Positions 16,490-24,806 of a stretch of 64,000 nt of DNA are shown here, piece by piece. The notes below the pieces were generated by a model. The model saw only the letters and a list, made by a program, of their open reading frames with translations, searched no databases and was not told the DNA's origin. Position numbers and translations under genes: made by a program. The stretch is from Rhodoferax saidenbachensis (GTDB taxonomy: Bacteria; Pseudomonadota; Gammaproteobacteria; Burkholderiales; Burkholderiaceae_C): the NCBI RefSeq assembly GCF_001955715.1, contig NZ_CP019239.1, positions 558,001 to 622,000 on the forward strand, given 5' to 3'. Within the stretch, counting starts at the first letter, position 1, and the number at the start of each line of letters is the position of its first letter.

Positions 16490-18070
16490 TCAGCCCTTGA
16501 GCAACTGCAGAACCTGTTGTGGCAACTGGTTAGCCTGCGCCACCATGGCGGTACCGGCTTGTTGCAGGATCTGCGTGCGCGACAGGTTGGCCGTTTCCAG
16601 TGCGAAGTCCGCATCCTGGATACGCGAGCGCGAGGCGCTCAGGTTTTCACCCGTGGTTTGCAGGCTGCTGATGGCAGACTCGAAGCGAGACTGTAAAGCG
16701 CCGAACTTGGCGCGCTGCGCGGAAATCACGGACAGTGCCGAATCCACGGTGGTCAGGGTGCGGGTGGCGGCGTCTACGCTGGAGACGTCCATGGTGGATG
16801 CGGCCTGCAATTCGCTGGCGGCACTGGTGCCCGTGAAGTAGCTGGCCCCAGTCACTGGGGCTCCGGACGGGGAGCCAATGCTGAAGCTGTTGTTCGAGTC
16901 GATCGTCAGTGCACCCAGGATATAGGCGGTGTCTGTACCGTTATTGGTGACCGTAATGGGCGTTCCAGTCGTGGGCGTGGTGGCCGGCGGGATCGGTCCA
17001 AAAGATGGGTTAATCACGTTGAACGAACCGACGGAACTGGCTGCGCTGGCGATCGAGATGTCTTCGCCCGCGTCGTTTGTCAGGGTAATGCCGTTACCCG
17101 CCGTGTTGATTTTGGCGGTCACCCCGGTTTGGGCTGTCTTGTCATTGAATGCATTGATCGCAGCGGCCAAACCGTCGTTGGTGTTGAGCCCGGCGCCGAT
17201 GTTGAATCCGATGGTTGCGGGGGTCGCTGCGGAGTTGGCAGAGACCACTGTCAACGAATAATTGCCCGCAGCGGTGAAGTTGCCAAGGTCAATGCTGGTG
17301 CGGGCCGTGGCATTGACGCCTGTCGTGCCGGCCTGGGCATTGATAGCGGCAGCCACAGTCTTGGCGCTGGCTTTTGCGGCGACGGTGACAGTGGCGGTGC
17401 CAGTTGCGCCGCTGATGGTCAGCGTCTCTCCAGCCGTGGGGTTGCCTGCGGCTGGGTTGAGTACGGCGGTGGTGGGGTTGGTGCCTGTGCTTACGGTGCC
17501 AACGACCAAGTCGCCCACGCCACTGGTGCTGGTGGCAACCGAGGAGCCCATGCGGTTGTTGCCATACATGCTGGTGCTGAAGTTGGCCGTGGTGGCGGTG
17601 ATAGTCTGGTTGGCGTTGGCGCCGACCTGGAATGTGGCAGAGGTAAAGCTACCGTCCAGAATGTTCTGTCCGTTGAATTGGGTGGTTTGGGCAATGCGGT
17701 TCAGCTCGGCAGTGAGCTGGCTCACTTCGGCGTTCAACGCGGCGCGGTCCGATGCGGAATTGGTGGCATTGGCCGATTGCACTGCCAGTTCGCGGATCCG
17801 CTGCAGCATGCTGGACGAGCTGCCCAACGCGCCTTCAGCCACCTGCGAAAGCGAAATGCCGTCATTGGCATTGCGAGCAGCTTGGTTGACGCCGCGAATC
17901 TGGGCCGTGAAACGTTCGCTAATGGCCAGACCCGCAGCATCGTCCTTGGCGCTGTTGATGCGCAAGCCCGACGACAGGCGTGCCATGGAGGTCGACAGCG
18001 ACGCCTGGCTATTGCTCAGGTTGCGCTGCGCAGTCAGCGACTGGATATTGGTATTGATGGTTGAGGCCAT
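16490..18070 (-). CDS. fliC: Flagellin (first of two)
   Basis: Filament subunit. The 526-aa protein has the conserved flagellin N terminus ([18 protein letters not shown], '[20 protein letters not shown]') and C terminus ('[20 protein letters not shown]', ending LLKG). The Ala/Thr/Val/Gly-rich surface domain between about residues 170 and 420 differs from that of the second flagellin. It starts after AGGAG and is divergent from the second flagellin gene. Thr/Ser-rich surface loops would be possible O-glycosylation sites for the OGT-like enzyme encoded nearby. No clear sigma-28 promoter was found for this copy. Confidence 0.95.
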   Translation of the reverse strand: MASTINTNIQSLTAQRNLSNSQASLSTSMARLSSGLRINSAKDDAAGLAISERFTAQIRGVNQAARNANDGISLSQVAEGALGSSSSMLQRIRELAVQSANATNSASDRAALNAEVSQLTAELNRIAQTTQFNGQNILDGSFTSATFQVGANANQTITATTANFSTSMYGNNRMGSSVATSTSGVGDLVVGTVSTGTNPTTAVLNPAAGNPTAGETLTISGATGTATVTVAAKASAKTVAAAINAQAGTTGVNATARTSIDLGNFTAAGNYSLTVVSANSAATPATIGFNIGAGLNTNDGLAAAINAFNDKTAQTGVTAKINTAGNGITLTNDAGEDISIASAASSVGSFNVINPSFGPIPPATTPTTGTPITVTNNGTDTAYILGALTIDSNNSFSIGSPSGAPVTGASYFTGTSAASELQAASTMDVSSVDAATRTLTTVDSALSVISAQRAKFGALQSRFESAISSLQTTGENLSASRSRIQDADFALETANLSRTQILQQAGTAMVAQANQLPQQVLQLLKG

Positions 18071-18504
18071 TGCGGAACTCCTAAAAAATTTGAATCAGCG
18101 TCGCCGCCGATTGCTATGCCTGCTTACCTGCAGACAATCAGTAACGATGGGTTGAATTCTGGAGAAGCCCGCCTTGGGCATTTGGGCGATAAGCGAGGCA
18201 AAAGTCGGCCAAATGTGCAGCCCTTGGCGAATCTTTATAGGGGTAAACCCTAGGTTTTTGGGATTGACAGGTAAATCCCCTGCTGATCGTTATTTCGGCC
18301 TGAAATCACCGTGTTAGGGCGTTCTTGTGCGAAGTTGCTAAAGTTTTCTTCAGGCCACCCGAAAACAATTCCAACGGGCCTATTGCGGGCCTGTCGTCCG
18401 GAAGGCGCCACAGACGGCGCGCCGGTCATGGCGGTCAGCAGCAATGCTGGCGTTGAGATCGGCATTTCGCCGGATTAGATGAGTCTTTACTAGGAGTTAT
18501 CCAA
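18071..18504. other. Intergenic region between divergent flagellin genes
   Basis: This 434-bp AT-richer region separates the two flagellin starts. The right half contains a good sigma-28 site for the second flagellin (separate entry). For the first flagellin the best match is poor. No ORF of interest is present. Confidence 0.5.
18339..18365 (+). promoter_or_regulatory. Sigma-28 type promoter for second flagellin
   Basis: TAAAGTTT (exact FliA -35 consensus), 11-nt spacer, CCCGAAAA (6 of 8 match to GCCGATAA). It leaves a leader of about 130 nt before the flagellin ATG at 18505. Confidence 0.65.
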
Positions 18505-19974
18505 ATGGCACAAACCATCAATACCAATATCAATACGCTGACTGCGCAGCGCAACCTGACCAACAGCCAGTCTTCGTTGAGCACCTCGATTCAACGCCTG
18601 TCCTCCGGCTTGCGCATTAACAGTGCCAAGGACGATGCGGCTGGCCTGGCAATTTCCGAGCGTTTCACCTCGCAAATTCGCGGTCTTAACCAGGCTGCAC
18701 GCAATGCCAATGACGGTATTTCCCTGGCGCAAACGGCTGAAGGTGCTTTGGGCTCCATGAGCACGGTGCTGCAACGTATTCGCGAGTTGGCGGTGCAATC
18801 GGCCAATGCCACCAATTCGGCTTCCGACCGTCAAGCTATCAATGCTGAAGTGGGTCAGCTGACTTCTGAGCTGGATCGTATCTCCCTCGCAACACAGTTC
18901 AACGGTCAAAACTTGCTGGATGGCAGTTTTGGTTCTGCGGTTTTCCAGGTCGGCGCGAATGCCAACCAAACGGTGACGGCCACTACTGGTAATACCCGTA
19001 CCAGCCAGTACGGAAACAACCAAATTGCTGGTACCAACGCGGGTACGGCCTCTACTGCGACTGCTTTCGGCGCCAACGGTGTGACCGCGGGCAACATCGA
19101 TATCAGTGGTTACGTTGGTACGGCCAGTGCGGCCGTAGCGTTGAACGATACGGCCAAGACCATCGCCGCCACTATCAATGGCAAAACGGCATCGACGGGT
19201 GTGACAGCGGATGCACGGACGGAGGCTACGGTTACCTTTGGTACGGCGGGCGCTTACACCTTGAATCTGCGTTCCGACAACTCCACCAACCAGACGATCA
19301 CGTTCTCGTTGACGTCTGTCGCAACCTCTGACGGCCTGTCTACGGCAGTGTCGGCCATCAATGACCAATCCGCCAAGACCGGCGTGACAGCTGCAGTCAA
19401 TGCGGCAGGAACAGGGCTGACACTGACCAATGCAACGGGCAACGATATCTACCTAGGCGACACGGCAGCAGCCAACGCAGGTGCCGTAACCGTCACCAAG
19501 CTGGACAGCACTGGAACCGCTGTTACCGGTACCATCACCCTGGCTGCCGACACCACGGCAGACGACTCGCTGACCAGCGGTTACCTGACACTGGACTCGC
19601 AAAAGTCTTTTGCAGTGACTTCTGCAAGCACAGCGCTGACCACAGGAACTTCCACCTTGAACAAGGTGTCTGACCTGGACGTTTCGACGGTGGCAAAATC
19701 GACGCAAGCGATCAAGACGGTGGATTCCGCAGTGGCTTTCATCAGCGGTGAGCGTGCGAAATACGGTGCTTTGCAATCGCGTTTTGAAACCACGATCTCC
19801 AGCCTGAACACCACTTCTGAAAATCTGAGCGCATCCCGCTCACGTGTTCAGGATGCGGACTTCGCGGTCGAAACAGCCAACCTGTCTCGTGCCCAGATCC
19901 TGCAGCAGGCGGGTACGGCGATGGTGGCCCAGGCCAACCAGTTGCCACAGGGTGTGCTGGCGCTGCTGCGCTGA
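18505..19974 (+). CDS. fliC: Flagellin (second of two)
   Basis: Filament subunit, 489 aa. The N terminus ([18 protein letters not shown]) and C terminus ('[18 protein letters not shown]', ending LALLR) are nearly the same as in the first flagellin, while the central domain (about residues 170-400) is different in sequence and about 40 residues shorter. TAGGAGTT precedes the ATG. It is divergent from the other flagellin gene and is followed by fliD. Two flagellins may be co-assembled or used in different conditions; the sequence alone does not decide. Confidence 0.95.
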   Translation: MAQTINTNINTLTAQRNLTNSQSSLSTSIQRLSSGLRINSAKDDAAGLAISERFTSQIRGLNQAARNANDGISLAQTAEGALGSMSTVLQRIRELAVQSANATNSASDRQAINAEVGQLTSELDRISLATQFNGQNLLDGSFGSAVFQVGANANQTVTATTGNTRTSQYGNNQIAGTNAGTASTATAFGANGVTAGNIDISGYVGTASAAVALNDTAKTIAATINGKTASTGVTADARTEATVTFGTAGAYTLNLRSDNSTNQTITFSLTSVATSDGLSTAVSAINDQSAKTGVTAAVNAAGTGLTLTNATGNDIYLGDTAAANAGAVTVTKLDSTGTAVTGTITLAADTTADDSLTSGYLTLDSQKSFAVTSASTALTTGTSTLNKVSDLDVSTVAKSTQAIKTVDSAVAFISGERAKYGALQSRFETTISSLNTTSENLSASRSRVQDADFAVETANLSRAQILQQAGTAMVAQANQLPQGVLALLR

Positions 19975-20142
19975 TAGGCGACGGCATAGACGTACCAGGC
20001 GCTTAGGCGCCCGGCACCAGAGGCGGCGGGGGGCAAAAGTCCTCCGCCGTCTTCGGCTTTTGGAAATCAGGGGCTTTTCGGGGTTTACAAACAAGACCAA
20101 CGTGGGACACTGCGGAGGTCTTAGATAGCGCAGGAGGTTTGT

Positions 20143-21897
20143 ATGGCGACCATTTCATCCATCGGCATTGGCACTAGCGGACTGGATGTCGCTGGCATCA
20201 TCAGTCAGCTGGTCGCGTTGGAAAAGCAGCCTTTGAAGACCCTGCAGTCCAAGGCTACGCTGACGCAGGCCAAAATCTCGGCCTTTGCAACTATTCAGTC
20301 CAGCTTCTCATCGCTGGGCGAGATGGCCAATCGTCTTTCCTCGGCGAGTGTCTGGAGCGCCCGGGTTGCATCGTCCTCCAATACCAGTGCTGCCACCGTC
20401 ACCGCGACCGAAGCTGCAGGGGCCACTTCTTTCACCTTGGATGTGGATGCCTTGGCCAAAGCGCAGTCTGTTTCGTCGTCTTCGCAGGCACTGGGTTCCC
20501 TGGTGGGGGCTGGCACTCTGACGTTTCGTGTGGGTACCTGGTCGGATGCCGCGGCCAATGTCGCCAGTACGGCGGCGGCGGCTAGCACGGCAGCCACCAA
20601 CGCGACCAATGCCTTAAATGCCTTTACCAGTGGTTCCGCTGAGGCCGCAGCCTACCAAGCTGCTCGAGTGGCCAACACGCCCACCGTGACCGACCAGCAG
20701 GCCGAAGACGATGCCTACGCCGCCCTGAGCCCGGCCGATCTGACCGCCTTGTCGACTTCCAACAGTGCAGCTGCCGCATCCACTGCGGCGGCTGCGGCAG
20801 CTGCCGCAGCAGTGGTGGCAGCCAATGCGGGGCTCCCCAGCTTTACGGCAGGCTCTGGCTCGGATGTCAGCGTGACGGTGACCGCGCAGGACACGATGAC
20901 GACGCTGGCCGCCAAGATCAATGCAGCCAATACCGGTGTGGTAGCCACGGTTTTCAAGGACGGCACCGGCGAACGCCTGCTGTTCCGTTCCAAGGCGACA
21001 GGGCTGGAGTCCGGGTTCCGGGTGCAGGCCACGGATGCGGACGGTAACAACACCGACAACGCCGGCCTCTCAAAATTGGCGTTTGACCCCCAGGCGGGCG
21101 CATTCGGCATGGCCAGCAATGGCATTCCTGTGCAGTATGGTCAGAACGCCCAGGTGCGTATCAACGGCCTGCCCGTCACCTCTGCCAGCAATACGCTGAC
21201 GGACAACTTTCCCGGTGTCACCATCACTTTGACAGCAACCACCACCACAGGCTACGGTACACCGGGTGAAGTGAAGTCGCCCGCCACCATCGCGGTGCGG
21301 GAAGATGTGACCCCAGCGGTCAAAAATGTGCAGGACTTCATTACCGCCTACAACACTTTGGCCACCAGCTTGGCCGAAATGACCAAATACGATGCCGCGA
21401 CCAAGACGCCCGGCATCTTCCAGGGAGATGCGGCGGTGCTGGGCTTGCAAAGCATCATGCGGGGCATGGTGGGCTCCATCAGCTCCGGATCTGTCTATAA
21501 GCGGCTCTCGGATGTGGGCATTGAGCGTCAGTTGGACGGTACGTTGACGATGAACACCGCCAAGCTCAGCGCCGCGGCCAACAATGGCACGGAGCTGCAG
21601 AAGCTGTTCACGGCCAATAACAACGACTCGCAGAGCAATGGGTTTGCCCTGAAATTCAACGCACTGAGCAAAGGAGTACTGGCCGCGGGAGGATCGGTGA
21701 AGAACAAATCGGAGGCCTTGCAAAAGGAGCTGGCCCGCAACGCCACGGAGCAGACCAAGGTCAACGACCATGCAGACTTGGTGGAACAGCGCTTGAACAA
21801 GCGCTACACCGCCCTGGATACCCAGATGGCGAGCCTGACTGCCTTGAATAATTATGTTGCGCAGCAAATTACCCTGTGGAACAAGTCCACTGGCTAA
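20143..21897 (+). CDS. fliD: Flagellar filament cap protein FliD
   Basis: Caps the filament tip and guides flagellin folding. The 584-aa protein starts MATISSIGIGTSGLDVAGII and has 'LVALEKQPLKTLQSK', the FliD N-terminal pattern. The C-terminal domain contains 'NVQDFITAYNTLATSLAEMT' and ends in a coiled coil. Between about residues 145 and 250 is an unusual Ala/Ser/Thr-rich stretch with runs of alanine, which makes the protein longer than typical FliD of about 450-480 aa. AGGAGG precedes the ATG. Confidence 0.94.
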   Translation: MATISSIGIGTSGLDVAGIISQLVALEKQPLKTLQSKATLTQAKISAFATIQSSFSSLGEMANRLSSASVWSARVASSSNTSAATVTATEAAGATSFTLDVDALAKAQSVSSSSQALGSLVGAGTLTFRVGTWSDAAANVASTAAAASTAATNATNALNAFTSGSAEAAAYQAARVANTPTVTDQQAEDDAYAALSPADLTALSTSNSAAAASTAAAAAAAAAVVAANAGLPSFTAGSGSDVSVTVTAQDTMTTLAAKINAANTGVVATVFKDGTGERLLFRSKATGLESGFRVQATDADGNNTDNAGLSKLAFDPQAGAFGMASNGIPVQYGQNAQVRINGLPVTSASNTLTDNFPGVTITLTATTTTGYGTPGEVKSPATIAVREDVTPAVKNVQDFITAYNTLATSLAEMTKYDAATKTPGIFQGDAAVLGLQSIMRGMVGSISSGSVYKRLSDVGIERQLDGTLTMNTAKLSAAANNGTELQKLFTANNNDSQSNGFALKFNALSKGVLAAGGSVKNKSEALQKELARNATEQTKVNDHADLVEQRLNKRYTALDTQMASLTALNNYVAQQITLWNKSTG

Positions 21898-21930
21898 TTG
21901 GCCATGAAAAGTGCCTCTGACCCTTGCCGG

Positions 21931-21961
21931 TATTGCGCGGGCAGCTATTAAATGGATAGCA
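21931..21961 (+). repeat. Dispersed hairpin repeat, copy 3
   Basis: TATTGCGC, 4 nt, AGCTAT (21943-21948), 7 nt, ATAGC (21956-21960). It lies in the fliD-fliS gap and is followed by TTTTT, so this copy could also act as a weak terminator for fliD. Confidence 0.6.
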
Positions 21962-22013
21962 TTTTTGGGGTTTACGGAGTTTGACGGGGGTGAAAATATC
22001 CGCTTCAATGGGC

Positions 22014-22041
22014 TTTAGTCGGTGCCAAAAGCTGCCGATAA
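22014..22041 (+). promoter_or_regulatory. Candidate sigma-28 promoter for fliS-fliT
   Basis: TTTAGTCG, 12-nt spacer, GCCGATAA (exact FliA -10 consensus). The -35 part shares AGTCGGTG with the flgM promoter. The spacer is one base longer than the consensus. It lies 28 nt before the fliS ATG. Confidence 0.55.
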
Positions 22042-22069
22042 ATGGTGCAAGAAGATAAGGATTTGCAAC

Positions 22070-22489
22070 ATGTTCACCTCCGTCAGCTCCCGCTCAGCCG
22101 CTGCCTACAAGAAGGCCAGTGTTGAGGCCAGCGTTGATTTTGCGGACCCGCACCAGCTGGTGACCCTGTTGTTTGACGCCCTGCTGCGCACCATTGGCAG
22201 CGCCAAGCTGGCCATGCAGGCGGGTGATGTCCCTGCCAAATGCACCCATATCGGCAACGCTATCCGGATTCTCGAAGAAGGGCTCAAAGCGCCTCTGGAT
22301 CTGGAAAAGGGTGGCGAAATCGCCTCCAACCTCAACGCACTCTACGAATACTGTGTCAATCGATTGCTGATGGCCAATGTGCGCAACGAGATTGCGGCGC
22401 TGGATGAAGTGAGCAAGCTGATGGAGCCAGTGGTCAGTGGCTGGAAGCAAATCGAGGGCAAGGGCCCTGCCTATTTGCGCCCGGTCTGA
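22070..22489 (+). CDS. fliS: Flagellin export chaperone FliS
   Basis: Cytoplasmic chaperone that keeps flagellin unfolded for export. The 139-aa protein has 'SAAAYKKASVEASVDFADPH' at the N terminus and 'QLVTLLFDALLRTIGSAKLA' next, the FliS signature helices. The start at 22070 has AAGGA upstream; an earlier in-frame start at 22022 would overlap the promoter-like site and adds non-conserved residues. It is followed by fliT after 16 nt. Confidence 0.93.
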   Translation: MFTSVSSRSAAAYKKASVEASVDFADPHQLVTLLFDALLRTIGSAKLAMQAGDVPAKCTHIGNAIRILEEGLKAPLDLEKGGEIASNLNALYEYCVNRLLMANVRNEIAALDEVSKLMEPVVSGWKQIEGKGPAYLRPV

Positions 22490-22505
22490 ATGGCGGAGCC
22501 TGTCC

Positions 22506-22805
22506 ATGCCCCAAATGCTGATTGACTATTACAAAGCCATCGAAGACAGCAGTCTTCAGATGCTGGAAGCTGCCAAAACCGAGGATTGGGATGCGGTGGT
22601 GCGCTGCGAAGGTGCCTGCGCGGTGCTGATTGAGCAGTTGCGCTACCGTGCCCGCAGCGAAGAGCTGGATGCCGCAGCCCGTGCGGAGAAGGCCCGCATC
22701 ATGCGGCGCATTCTGGGGAATGATGCACAGATCCGCATTTTGGCGGAGCCCTGGTTGGGGCATTTTGAGGCCCGCTTCCAGCAGAACAACGGCCTGCTGC
22801 ATTAA
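22506..22805 (+). CDS. fliT: Flagellar protein FliT
   Basis: Small helical protein, 99 aa, directly after fliS. In enteric bacteria FliT is the FliD chaperone and binds FlhDC to lower class 2 expression. The sequence (MPQMLIDYYKAIEDSSLQML, 'AAKTEDWDAVVRCEG') fits the FliT-type helical pattern; members are weakly conserved, so position is part of the evidence. The ATG at 22506 has GGAG upstream. It converges with the OGT-like gene. Confidence 0.8.
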   Translation: MPQMLIDYYKAIEDSSLQMLEAAKTEDWDAVVRCEGACAVLIEQLRYRARSEELDAAARAEKARIMRRILGNDAQIRILAEPWLGHFEARFQQNNGLLH

Positions 22806-22827
22806 CCGCCAGGTACGGGGTCTGTCC

Positions 22828-24639
22828 CTAAAGCGCTTCCACGAGGCGCTTCAACCGATCTTCCAGATTTTTGACGAACCGCGGCGTGTCGAACAGGGCA
22901 CCACTGCGGCGTACTTCTTCCAGGTGGGTTCGCAGGCGCTGGCATTCTTCGGGGTGTTGCGCCAGAAACACCGCTTTTTCCTCGTAGTCCGCCAGGTTGT
23001 AGGTGATCAGCTCTTCGAGCTTAGCCGCGGTGAGCAGGGCACCTGCCATGCGCGAAGCGAACGACCTTCCGGTATAGGTGAGCACGGGCAAGCCCATCCA
23101 CAAGGCGTCGTTGGCCGTGGTGCCGGCGTTGAACGGGAAGGTGTCCAGAAACAGATCCACGATGCCGTAGCGGGCCAGGTAGTCCTCGGGGGAGGTTCTG
23201 GCGGCAAACACCAGCCGGGTCTTCTCAATGCCTTGGGCTTCGGCCGCACGGATCAGATTTTCTTTGGCCCAGGGGTTGTCTGCCAGCAGCAGCAAGACGC
23301 TGTTGGGGGTGCGGTGAAGAATGCGCATCCAGGCGGCGAATACCTCCGGGGTGTATTTGTAGTTGTTGTTCAACGAACAAAAGACAAACCCCTCGGGCGG
23401 CAGCCCGCATTGCGCACGGGTTGGTTTGGGACCCACCGGGCGTTTGCGGTCACTGACCTGGTACACGTCGGGCATGTACAGGGGCTTTTCTGAATAGAAG
23501 GGGGCTGCCTCTTCGGGAATCAGGAAGCGGTCGGCAATCACATAGTCAATGGACGGCAGGCCGGTTGTGGCGGGCAGCCCCAGGTAGGTGATCTGGATCG
23601 GGGCGGGGCGGTAGGCCAGCAAGTTGGCCCGCGCGCCGGCTGTCTGACCCTGCAGGTCGACCAGGATGTCGATCTCGTGGGTGCGGATGAGCTGCGCCGC
23701 CACGTCGTCTGCCATCTTGTCGATCCGGATGAAGTGGTCCATGGCCTGCATGACGCGTCGGCGCAGGCCGGAGCCGTCTTCGGGGCTCCAGCAAAAGCCA
23801 TACACCTCAAACGCGTCGCGGTCATGCAGTTCAAACAACTCGGCCGTCAGCATGGACACCGGGTGCAGCGAAAAGTCGGAAGACACGTAGGCAATGCGCA
23901 GCTTGCGGTGGCCATAGCCCTTGGGGTTGGCCAGCTTGGGGACGTTGGAGGCGACCTTTTTCTCAACAAAGCGGCGCGCCGCGTTGAGCTGCCGCACGGG
24001 GTCGTCCGAGACGCTCATCATTGCCAGCGCGGATGTGGATTCCTGCATGGCTTCCAGGCTGATGCCGGAGAAAGCGGGGTACACCGGCCAGATGCATTGC
24101 TTCTGACGCAGGTGCACCCAGTGGTGCAGTGCGTCAGACTGGGTGGGCTCCAGCGTCAGGCTCTTGGTGAGCCATTCGAGTGCTTCCTGCAACTGTTTCT
24201 GGTTTTCCAGCACCCGGCCCAGATGGTTGCAGGCCATCAGGAGCAGGGGTTTGTTCTCCGGGGGCTGGGCAGGGAGGTTGTTGGCCACCCAGCGCCACTC
24301 GGCCAAGGCTTTTTCTGGCTGGCCCATGCGCTCAAAAAGCGAGCCCAGGTTCAGGCGCGGCTGGGCAAACGTGGGGTGCAGCTCTATGGACTTGCGGTAA
24401 GCAACCTCTGCACCGGGGAAATCGTTTTCGTTGGAGAGGGTTGTGCCCAGATTGAAGTAGCCAGCATACGCATAGGGCGAGGTGTTGCGGGACAGCCAGG
24501 TCTGGTACAGCACGGCAGACAGGGAGCCCAGCTTGCGGGCCTCCATTTGGGAGGCGCAATCAATCAGTTGCACGAACTCGAGTTGGCCCTGCCAGGCGCG
24601 CTGCAAAACCGCCACAAAGTTTTCTTCAAAGGTAGCCAC
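22828..24639 (-). CDS. OGT/SPINDLY-type protein O-glycosyltransferase with TPR repeats
   Basis: The 603-aa product has TPR repeats in about residues 45-190 and a C-terminal GT41 (O-GlcNAc transferase) domain. Recognisable GT41 segments are 'LRIAYVSSDFSLHPVSML', 'DLQGQTAGARANLLAYRPAP', 'LGLPATTGLPSIDYVIAD', the active-site Lys region 'CSLNNNYKYTPEVF' and 'FPFNAGTTANDALWMGLP'. In characterised members this domain transfers a sugar from a UDP-sugar to Ser/Thr of proteins. Its place beside fliD-fliS-fliT and two flagellin genes suggests flagellin as substrate; the octapeptide proteins downstream are another option. The start is GTG with AAGGCGAG upstream. Confidence 0.88.
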   Translation of the reverse strand: MATFEENFVAVLQRAWQGQLEFVQLIDCASQMEARKLGSLSAVLYQTWLSRNTSPYAYAGYFNLGTTLSNENDFPGAEVAYRKSIELHPTFAQPRLNLGSLFERMGQPEKALAEWRWVANNLPAQPPENKPLLLMACNHLGRVLENQKQLQEALEWLTKSLTLEPTQSDALHHWVHLRQKQCIWPVYPAFSGISLEAMQESTSALAMMSVSDDPVRQLNAARRFVEKKVASNVPKLANPKGYGHRKLRIAYVSSDFSLHPVSMLTAELFELHDRDAFEVYGFCWSPEDGSGLRRRVMQAMDHFIRIDKMADDVAAQLIRTHEIDILVDLQGQTAGARANLLAYRPAPIQITYLGLPATTGLPSIDYVIADRFLIPEEAAPFYSEKPLYMPDVYQVSDRKRPVGPKPTRAQCGLPPEGFVFCSLNNNYKYTPEVFAAWMRILHRTPNSVLLLLADNPWAKENLIRAAEAQGIEKTRLVFAARTSPEDYLARYGIVDLFLDTFPFNAGTTANDALWMGLPVLTYTGRSFASRMAGALLTAAKLEELITYNLADYEEKAVFLAQHPEECQRLRTHLEEVRRSGALFDTPRFVKNLEDRLKRLVEAL

Positions 24640-24711
24640 ACTCGCCTTGTTGTTTCGGTTGCCGGGAACATATTACAGCAAGGAAGAGTGGCTTCTAAAG
24701 GCCTATAACGG

Positions 24712-24746
24712 GGTCAAAAGGTCGGTATTTGGGCCGGTATTTGACC
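24712..24746. promoter_or_regulatory. Possible operator: nested inverted and direct repeats
   Basis: GGTCAAA (24712-24718) and TTTGACC (24740-24746) form an inverted repeat that encloses a tandem 9-bp direct repeat CGGTATTTG at 24723 and 24735 (12-bp spacing). It lies in the divergent gap between the OGT-like gene and the outer-membrane lipoprotein gene, 60 nt before the latter. Confidence 0.4.
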
Positions 24747-24806
24747 TCTAGCTGCCATGGGGGCTCAGTAGTATCAAAAGCTGGTACCAGCCCGTTTACA
24801 CCACCC

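Noticed and set aside
18230..18270. Possible sigma-28 promoter for the leftward flagellin (TAAAGATT on the - strand)
   Set aside because: At 11-nt spacing the -10 region matches only about 4 of 8 positions, so it is no better than chance.
19990..20062. Terminator-like GC stems between the second flagellin and fliD
   Set aside because: Stems are short or imperfect and not followed by a convincing T-tract.
23677..24708. 343-codon + strand frame over the OGT-like gene
   Set aside because: The - strand product has full GT41 motifs; the opposite frame shows none.
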